Shown piece after piece: positions 43,155 to 48,458 of a stretch of 48,458 bases of DNA. The position numbers and the translations under genes were made by a program. The DNA is from an uncultured Collinsella sp. Lineage in GTDB: Bacteria > Actinomycetota > Coriobacteriia > Coriobacteriales > Coriobacteriaceae. The stretch lies in contig CALHDP010000043.1 in the NCBI GenBank assembly GCA_938023085.1, positions 1-48,458 of the forward strand. The letters are read 5' to 3'. Positions within the stretch are counted from its first letter, which is position 1, and every line of letters starts with the position of its first letter. Below the pieces are notes generated by a model, which saw only the letters and a program-made list of their open reading frames with translations, was not told the origin of the DNA and ran no database searches.

Positions 43155-43196
43155 AGACGCTGTCCTTTGTCATGTGCAAAGGGCGGCGTCTTTCTG
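43155..43196 (+). terminator. Terminator after the sucrose operon
   Basis: AGACGCTGTCCTTTG pairs with CAAAGGGCGGCGTCT (two mismatches or wobbles), followed by TTTCT. Two CTACCGTTT words at 43061 and 43081 lie just before it, related to the GTGAACGGTA word seen elsewhere. Confidence 0.55.
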
Positions 43197-43273
43197 GCGC
43201 TTATATGCCGTTGCACAACAGTGCGGCAGCAGCGTGTCGAACAGTGAACATGACAACGACGAGATGGGTAGTG

Positions 43274-44134
43274 ATGGTAATGGGCAAGTACGTAATCGTG
43301 GTCGAGTCTGGGTCGGATGTGACGCCGGAGCTTTGTGAGCGCTACGGTATCGTGCGCGTGCCCATGCACGTCACGATGGGCGATGAGACGGTTGAGGACG
43401 GCTCGATCGATCCGCTCGAGATTTATTCGCGCTGCAACGAGTTTGGCGTGATGCCCAAGACCAGTGGCTGCGCGCCGGCAGATTTTGCGCACGTGTACGA
43501 TCGCATCCATGCCGAGCAGCCCGACGCGACCATTCTGCACCTTGCGTATTCCGAGGCCACGACCTGCTCACACCAGTCTTCTAAGATTGCCGCCAAGGGT
43601 CGCGAGTACGTCTTCTCCATGGATACGCGCTTTGTTTCGGTGGGCCAGTCACTCGTTGTTGTCGAAACCGCCAAATACATCGAGGCTCACCCCGATGCCA
43701 CCGTCGACGAGATCTTTGCATTTACGAACTCCGTCATGGACCGTGTGCTGCTGGGTTTTGTTCCTACCGACCTTGCCTTCCTTAAGGCGGGCGGTCGCTT
43801 GTCCAACGTCGCGTTCCTAGGCGCCCATCTGCTCAAGATTAAGCCCTGCATTGAGGTGACGGGCGGCAAGTTCGTGGCGACTAAGAAGTTCCGCGGCTCT
43901 ATGCTCAAGTGCGCCCGCGCCTTTATTGACCACATGGTTGCGAAGGGCGAGATTGACTACTCGCACATTGGCCTGGCGTATTCGGTGGGCCTTTCCCAGG
44001 AGCTGCGCGATGACATGGAAGTCTATGCACACGACCTGGGCTTTGAGGACGTTACCTGGACTCAGGTTGGCGGCGTCATCTCGAGCCATTGCGGCCCGAC
44101 CGCCTTCGGTGCGGTGCTCACGCTTAAGGAGTAA
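43274..44134 (+). CDS. DegV-family fatty acid-binding protein (FakB-like)
   Basis: A 286-residue DegV protein, the type that binds a fatty acid for phosphorylation by FakA. Signatures are VVESGSDVTPEL at the start, PKTSGCAPADF (the lipid-headgroup loop of the family), SMDTRFVSVGQ and a C-terminal ISSHCGPTAFGAV. No FakA is present nearby. The start is uncertain: ATG at 43274 and 43280 are both possible, and an ATG at 43250 extends the frame, none with a strong ribosome site. It stands between the sucrose operon and pflA, all on the same strand, but seems unrelated in function. Confidence 0.85.
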   Translation: MVMGKYVIVVESGSDVTPELCERYGIVRVPMHVTMGDETVEDGSIDPLEIYSRCNEFGVMPKTSGCAPADFAHVYDRIHAEQPDATILHLAYSEATTCSHQSSKIAAKGREYVFSMDTRFVSVGQSLVVVETAKYIEAHPDATVDEIFAFTNSVMDRVLLGFVPTDLAFLKAGGRLSNVAFLGAHLLKIKPCIEVTGGKFVATKKFRGSMLKCARAFIDHMVAKGEIDYSHIGLAYSVGLSQELRDDMEVYAHDLGFEDVTWTQVGGVISSHCGPTAFGAVLTLKE

Positions 44135-44320
44135 GGTCTGGCGTCTATCGATTCCTATTGCCTCGGCGGCGGGCGGGTTGCGACAACCTTCTCGCCGCTC
44201 TTGCGTGGGGCCAAGTGGAACAACCCAATTGACCGCTAAACCGTTTCGCCATCATGCATATGGGCTAGAATGACTCTGGCATTTATGTAGCTAAAACCAA
44301 TGAGAGGCAAGGTAGCGGGA

Positions 44321-45139
44321 ATGGCTGAGATGACGCTTGAGGGTGTGGACGCTCATCCCGAGGACTCTGCGTTTGCCCTGGGCCGCGTGCATTCGATTGA
44401 GACGATGGGAACGGTCGATGGACCCGGTATCCGCTTTGTGGTATTTGTTCAGGGCTGTCCCATGCGCTGCGCGTATTGTCACAATCCCGATACCTGGTCT
44501 GTTAACGGCGGCACCATGGTGACCGTCGAGCACCTGATGGACGAGTTCCAGAGCAACCACGAGTTCTATCGCAGCGGCGGAATTACGGTGTCCGGCGGCG
44601 AGCCGCTCCTACAGCCTGAGTTTTTGGCCGACCTGTTCCGTGCAATGCACAACAACCCCGATGGCCGCGTGCATACCTGCTTGGATAGCTGCGGCTATGC
44701 GTTCGATCCCGCGCATCCCGAGAAGTTCGATGCCGTACTCAACGAGACCGACATGGTACTGCTCGATATTAAGCATGCCGACCCGGTCGAGCATAAAAAG
44801 CTGACCGGTTGTGATCCCGCACGCATCCTGGCGTTTGGCGATGAGCTTGCACGTCGCAAGATTAAGGTCGTTATCCGCCACGTGGTGGTGCCGGGCATTA
44901 CCGACACGGTGGAGGAGTGCGAGGCACTCGGTCGTCTGATCGCTCCATGGCACAACGTGGTCGGTCTGGAGATGCTGCCGTATCACACCATGGGTGTCGT
45001 CAAATATGAGCAGTTGGGGATTCCCTATAAGCTTGAGGGCGTGCCCCAGATGGATACCGCGCGCATGCCCGAGCTGCGCAACGCCGTCATGACGGGCATG
45101 AAAAAGCGCCGTGCGGAGCTCAGGTCGGCCATCGGCTAA
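44321..45139 (+). CDS. pflA: Pyruvate formate-lyase activating enzyme
   Basis: A radical SAM enzyme that installs the glycyl radical on PFL, here presumably on the separate small subunit at 36860. The protein is about 272 residues. The iron-sulphur cluster cysteines are in GCPMRCAYCHNPDTW (CxxxCxxC). VDGPGIRFVVF before it and TVSGGEPLLQPEF after it are family signatures. VLLDIKHAD and RHVVVPGITD complete the barrel. Starts at 44300, 44321 and 44330 are possible; 44321 is preferred because it begins MAEM and has GGTAGCGGGA upstream. It is 7.2 kb downstream of the PFL genes, with the sucrose operon and a DegV gene between. Confidence 0.92.
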   Translation: MAEMTLEGVDAHPEDSAFALGRVHSIETMGTVDGPGIRFVVFVQGCPMRCAYCHNPDTWSVNGGTMVTVEHLMDEFQSNHEFYRSGGITVSGGEPLLQPEFLADLFRAMHNNPDGRVHTCLDSCGYAFDPAHPEKFDAVLNETDMVLLDIKHADPVEHKKLTGCDPARILAFGDELARRKIKVVIRHVVVPGITDTVEECEALGRLIAPWHNVVGLEMLPYHTMGVVKYEQLGIPYKLEGVPQMDTARMPELRNAVMTGMKKRRAELRSAIG

Positions 45140-45170
45140 CAAGCCCGTCCCAAATTGACTACCTTTTAAG

Positions 45171-45359
45171 ATGTGTAACAAGGCGGGTTGGATCAGCGAG
45201 GACGGTTGCTATTCGACATGCGATGGCGGACTGATCGAAGCCGACGGCTGTACCTATGTCATGGGTATCATGACATCGATGCCGTGGAGCGACCGCTCGA
45301 GCGAGGTTACGGCCGCGATTGCAAAGGCTCTGTTTGATACGCGAGCTGCACTGGCTTAG
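45171..45359 (+). pseudogene. C-terminal remnant resembling a beta-lactamase-like serine hydrolase
   Basis: Sixty-two residues with NKAGWISEDG, GGLIEADGCTYVMGIMTSMP and a final helix. The order (K-T/A-G strand, D-G-G, a hydrophobic strand, C-terminal helix) resembles the end of class A beta-lactamase-like hydrolases, with KAG in place of KTG. The frame is stopped by TGA 15 bases upstream of the ATG, and no N-terminal part is seen before it. No ribosome site is evident. It is most simply the tail of a deleted gene; a genuine small protein is less likely. Confidence 0.4.
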
Positions 45360-45437
45360 CGTGTTCGTTTGGCGAGGTCAAACAAAATGCTGGTACCATA
45401 CCTTGGTTGAGAATTTCGTATAGGTTTGGGGAATGGC

Positions 45438-46178
45438 ATGGCTACCATCGCGATTATCGGTGCACTCGAAAAAGAGATCATGCAGATTAAGGAAGAGCTG
45501 AGCGACGTTTGCGAGGCACAGGAGGCAGGCCTGACCGTTGTGAGCGGTGAGTTCGACGGCCTGACGCTTGTCGCCACAACGGCGGGCATGGGCACGGTGA
45601 ATGCCGCTGCCGCAACACAGCACCTCATTAGCAAGTATGCTCCGCAGGCAGTTGTGCTTTCGGGTATCGCGGGCGGTTTGAACCCCAAGCTCCATATCGA
45701 CGACGTGGTCATCGGCAAACGCCTGCGTTATCTGGATACCGATACCGCGCTTATCGCCGAGTCTGCACCGGGGCTCGAGGAGTTTGGCTCGACGCCTGCG
45801 CTGGTCGATATTGCTGCCGATGTGCTTACTGAGCGTGGGTTTGTCGATGCTTCGACAAATGCAGCCGCTTCGAACGAGGGCACCAAGCAGTTCCTGGTCG
45901 GCACGATTGCCACGGGTAACCGTTTTGTGACGGGCGCCGTCATGCGCAACGACGCTATCGAGGCGACGCATGCCGATTGTGTCGGTATGGAGGGCGCGGC
46001 GATTGCCCATGTCGCAACTAAAAATGGTGTCGATTGCCTGGTGCTGCGCGCTATCAGCGATAATTGTGACGAGGCGTACGATGCGATTTGCGACCGCGAG
46101 TTCGACCTGTTCGAGTATGCCCGTACCGCGAGTGGCATTACGCTCGATATCGTTCGCCGTATCGCTGCTATCTACTAA
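45438..46178 (+). CDS. mtnN: 5'-methylthioadenosine/S-adenosylhomocysteine nucleosidase
   Basis: It hydrolyses MTA, SAH and 5'-deoxyadenosine to adenine and the ribose product. Removal of 5'-deoxyadenosine also relieves inhibition of radical SAM enzymes such as PflA. The 246-residue protein has the nucleosidase signatures AIIGALEKEI (E11), TTAGMGTVNAAAATQ, SGIAGGL, VGMEGAAIAHV and LRAISDNCDE, with the catalytic aspartate. ATG 45438 is preceded by a weak GGGGAA; a start 12 bases earlier is possible. It lies 38 bases before engB on the same strand, so the two may be co-transcribed. Confidence 0.92.
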   Translation: MATIAIIGALEKEIMQIKEELSDVCEAQEAGLTVVSGEFDGLTLVATTAGMGTVNAAAATQHLISKYAPQAVVLSGIAGGLNPKLHIDDVVIGKRLRYLDTDTALIAESAPGLEEFGSTPALVDIAADVLTERGFVDASTNAAASNEGTKQFLVGTIATGNRFVTGAVMRNDAIEATHADCVGMEGAAIAHVATKNGVDCLVLRAISDNCDEAYDAICDREFDLFEYARTASGITLDIVRRIAAIY

Positions 46179-46216
46179 CGCGCTCTTTTGTAAGAACCTA
46201 CGACCAAGGAGTGTCC

Positions 46217-46807
46217 ATGGCCGATTCCATTAACTACCAGCTTGCCAAGTTCGTTGCCAGCTATGGCAAGGTTTCGCAGATTCCCGAGTCCACCTGCCCC
46301 GAGGTGAGCTTCGTCGGCCGCTCCAACGTGGGCAAGTCGTCGATCATGAACAAGCTTTTTGGCCGCAAGAACCTCGTCAAGGTTTCGAGCACACCGGGCA
46401 AGACGAGCAACATCAACTTCTTTGAGGCCGACGACGTGCACTTTGTGGACCTGCCGGGTTACGGTTTCGCCCGTCGTTCCAAGGCCGAGCGCGACCGCTG
46501 GGCCGAGCTCATCGGCGACTTCTTTGACTCCGAGCGCAGCTTTAACCTGGTCGTTTCGCTGGTTGACATTCGTCACGATCCCAGCAAGCTCGATCATGAC
46601 ATGATCGACTACCTGCAGGGCAATGAGTTCAACTTTATCGTCTGCCTCACCAAAGCCGACAAGCTCAGCCGCACCCAGCAGGCCCGCCAGGCAGCAGCCA
46701 TCAAAAAGCAACTCAACGTCCCGGCCGAGAACGTAATCATTACGAGCTCCCAGACCGGCACCGGCATCGACGAACTCAAAAAGCGCATCGCCGAGGCCTG
46801 CCTCTAG
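46217..46807 (+). CDS. engB: Ribosome biogenesis GTPase EngB (YihA/YsxC)
   Basis: A small GTPase that assists assembly of the large ribosomal subunit. The 196-residue protein has G1 GRSNVGKSS (34-42), the switch region TPGKTSNINFF, G3 VDLPGYGFA, G4 TKAD and G5-like SSQTGTG, all typical of EngB. AAGGAG is seven bases before ATG 46217; a longer frame back into mtnN is rejected. Length is normal. It follows mtnN by 38 bases. Confidence 0.95.
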   Translation: MADSINYQLAKFVASYGKVSQIPESTCPEVSFVGRSNVGKSSIMNKLFGRKNLVKVSSTPGKTSNINFFEADDVHFVDLPGYGFARRSKAERDRWAELIGDFFDSERSFNLVVSLVDIRHDPSKLDHDMIDYLQGNEFNFIVCLTKADKLSRTQQARQAAAIKKQLNVPAENVIITSSQTGTGIDELKKRIAEACL

Positions 46808-46843
46808 TAAGGGCTCTTGGCAGGCAATAGTTTGCATCTATCT

Positions 46844-46890
46844 ATATCACCCCAGTGATAGTTGTTGGTACACTATCACTGGGGTGATAT
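46844..46890. promoter_or_regulatory. Perfect 17-base palindrome before the DUF3990 module
   Basis: Arms at 46844-46860 and 46874-46890 (ATATCACCCCAGTGATA and its exact complement) flank a 13-base spacer. The right arm ends 18 bases before the first gene's ATG. Each arm is itself partly symmetric (TATCAC...GTGATA). This is the typical place and form for autoregulation by a helix-turn-helix protein such as that encoded at 47558. Confidence 0.7.
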
Positions 46891-46908
46891 TTGTATTTGG
46901 AGGTCACA

Positions 46909-47592
46909 ATGGAGCTTTGGCACGGGTCGGAGGTTGTTGTCGAGCATCCGTCGTTGGATAAATGCAGACAATTCAATGACTATGGTCGTGGGTTTTATTG
47001 CACGCCACATGAGGAAATGGCGATGGAATGGGCATGCCGGACCGAGGCCGATGGCATTGCGAATCGATACGAACTCAATGCGGATGGCCTTTCAGTTTTG
47101 GATTTGGAGTCCGGCGATTATTCAATTCTCAACTGGCTTGCGATTTTGGCCGACAACAGGGAATTCAATGTCTCGACGCCGTTGGCGCGCGAAGGGCTTC
47201 GTTATTTACTCGATAACTATCTGATTGACATTTCTTCATATGACATCATCCGGGGCTATCGTGCTGACGACTCATATTTTTCGTTCGCAAGACAGTTTGT
47301 CAGCGGCATGATTTCGCTCAGGCAGCTGCAGCGCATTATGCGTTTAGGAGATTTGGGTATCCAATATGCGCTCATGAGCGAGAGTGCGTTTTCGGCAATT
47401 ACATTTTGCGATTGGAAGCAGGCAACCGGCTCCGAATACTATCCCAAGCGTTTTAAGCGAGAGCAGAACGCGCGATGCAAGTACTTGGACACAGTAAATG
47501 GATTCGACGCTGAGGGCGTCTACATTAGGGATTTAATGGCAGGGAGGGTTGATTTAGATGATCCAAGTGTTAACGGATTGTGGGCCGAGTAG
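46909..47592 (+). CDS. DUF3990 domain protein, probable toxin-like ADP-ribosyltransferase relative
   Basis: A 227-residue protein. The first 45 residues (ELWHGSEVVVEHPSLDK, then NDYGRGFYCTP) match the start of DUF3990, a family that I recall being placed in the ADP-ribosyltransferase clan. The H-G and GRGFY motifs would correspond to NAD-binding elements. The rest is acidic with YDIIRGYRADDSYF in the middle, as in that family. The ATG at 46909 has GGAGG four to five bases upstream; a TTG at 46891 is rejected. The gene overlaps the helix-turn-helix gene by 35 bases, and a perfect palindrome sits just upstream. That layout suggests a toxin-antitoxin-like module. A+T is higher than in neighbours. 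Confidence 0.7.
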   Translation: MELWHGSEVVVEHPSLDKCRQFNDYGRGFYCTPHEEMAMEWACRTEADGIANRYELNADGLSVLDLESGDYSILNWLAILADNREFNVSTPLAREGLRYLLDNYLIDISSYDIIRGYRADDSYFSFARQFVSGMISLRQLQRIMRLGDLGIQYALMSESAFSAITFCDWKQATGSEYYPKRFKREQNARCKYLDTVNGFDAEGVYIRDLMAGRVDLDDPSVNGLWAE

Positions 47593-48256
47593 AACATATC
47601 CCGTCTATTATCTTGAGGACGCAATGAACAACCTCGGCGACTGCTTCGACTATGCCGTGAACGATTATGGAGCAGAAGGATCAGAAGTCGCTGAACTCTT
47701 TTGCCTGAGCGGCGTAGCCCGCGAGTTTGAGCGTGGCAACGCATGGGTAGTATCGGGAAAATCGGGCGTGGAGTTGTTTGCGCTCATTGCTGAAAGGTCT
47801 GGCTATCAATCGGGGTCGATGCCTGATCGTGCCTATCGATTTGAGAAGACGCCGGAATACTGGGCAGGCTGGATATTGGCATACCTGCAGTGGCGTCTAG
47901 GAGAGTCGTTCGAAGACCTGTTGCATGTTGTTCCCTTTGATGAGCTCTGCGGCATGTATTACCCCTGGCATGAAGCCTCGGAAGAGCGCGTGGCGCGTCT
48001 TGTTTGCGACATGGCGAAGAAAACGTCTCGCCAAACCAAACTGGCGCTAGCAAGAAAGAGGCTCAAGAAAACCCAACAAGACCTGGCATACGAATCGGGT
48101 GTGTCACTCCGCTCAATCCAAATGTACGAGCAGCGCCAGAGAAACATCAATGAAGCTTCGGTAACAAGCGTAAGAGCCATAGCAAAAGCCCTCCACTGCA
48201 ACATCGAAGATCTCCTAGAGCCAGTCTTCGAATACAAAGAAACCAGCGCCGCCTAA
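47558..48256 (+). CDS. XRE-type helix-turn-helix protein with an N-terminal DUF3990-partner domain
   Basis: A 232-residue protein. The C-terminal part (about 165-220) is an XRE helix-turn-helix, LARKRLKKTQQDLAYESGVSLRSIQMYEQ. The N-terminal part, with YYLEDAMNNLGDCFDYAVN and ELFCLSGVAREFERGNAWVVSG, resembles small proteins often found next to DUF3990 genes, here fused to the DNA-binding domain. It may neutralise the DUF3990 protein and repress the operon at the palindrome 46844-46890. The start at 47558 has GGGAGGG about ten bases upstream; ATG 47624 with GAGGAC is an alternative. Confidence 0.7.
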   Translation: MIQVLTDCGPSRTYPVYYLEDAMNNLGDCFDYAVNDYGAEGSEVAELFCLSGVAREFERGNAWVVSGKSGVELFALIAERSGYQSGSMPDRAYRFEKTPEYWAGWILAYLQWRLGESFEDLLHVVPFDELCGMYYPWHEASEERVARLVCDMAKKTSRQTKLALARKRLKKTQQDLAYESGVSLRSIQMYEQRQRNINEASVTSVRAIAKALHCNIEDLLEPVFEYKETSAA

Positions 48257-48458
48257 ACCAATATATTGCCAAGGTTTGTATCTAGTAAGCGCTCCTTACC
48301 AGCAAGAGTCCCTACCAATAGATAGCGGCTTAAAGGGCTGAAATCGTATGAATGGCATTGCGACTTCGGCTTATAGGACAAAATGTGTGTCCCGATAGAA
48401 CATCCGTTTCCATCCATTAATCCAGCCAGAACGGGTACGGGTCCCTGTGGTGGAGGTC
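48257..48458. other. Right-hand edge, no feature seen
   Basis: The last 202 bases contain no open frame with a convincing start and no clear hairpin or repeat. Confidence 0.5.

Overview
The window reads as a chromosome segment of a human-gut Coriobacteriia bacterium, most likely Collinsella. This is an inference from the high G+C coding sequence (roughly 60% by eye), strong AGGAG-type ribosome sites, a saccharolytic and fermentative gene set (lactose and sucrose PTS, pyruvate formate-lyase, flavodiiron protein) and many intergenic palindromes. There is no rRNA, tRNA, CRISPR array, integrase or transposase that I can support.

Layout. (1) 1-15.7 kb is a lactose/galactose block. It holds a truncated LacI-type regulator at the left edge, lacG and a frameshifted lacE on the minus strand, a divergent LacI-type regulator, lacF, an unknown membrane protein, and lacA-lacB-lacC. 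An AAA ATPase (AAA_14/DUF4143) bracketed by direct repeats follows, then galK-galT with a divergent LacI-type regulator. (2) 15.8-21.3 kb holds an FprA-type flavodiiron protein, a DeoR-type regulator divergent from a GatY-like class II aldolase, a HAD hydrolase and an AraC regulator. (3) 21.5-26.8 kb holds a NUDIX-Vsr fusion, a BceAB-type ABC transporter and DAHP synthase. (4) 27.4-32.1 kb is a MarR plus heterodimeric ABC exporter operon. (5) 32.4-34.3 kb is a short-chain dehydrogenase and a KdgT-type permease. (6) 34.7-45.1 kb holds a pyruvate formate-lyase split into two genes, a sucrose/fructoside operon with its own LacI regulator, a DegV protein and the PFL activase. (7) 45.2-48.3 kb holds a hydrolase remnant, MTA/SAH nucleosidase, EngB and a two-gene DUF3990/HTH module with a perfect palindrome in front.

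How the genes fit together. Lactose would enter through LacE/LacF as lactose 6-phosphate. LacG splits it; LacAB, LacC and the GatY-like aldolase (standing in for LacD) take galactose 6-phosphate through tagatose phosphates to triose phosphates. GalK and GalT give a parallel Leloir entry for free galactose. Sucrose enters by its EIIBC and is cut by a GH32 hydrolase. Pyruvate is then handled by the split PFL and its activase. Each sugar block has a LacI-type repressor next to repeated palindromic sites. A shared GTGAACGGT word recurs upstream of six of these units.

The most unusual items are the split PFL, two copies of a composite structured 3' element downstream of lacC and aroG, a second family of very long palindromes, the NUDIX-Vsr fusion, the single-base frameshift in lacE, and the ATPase-tandem repeat cassette.
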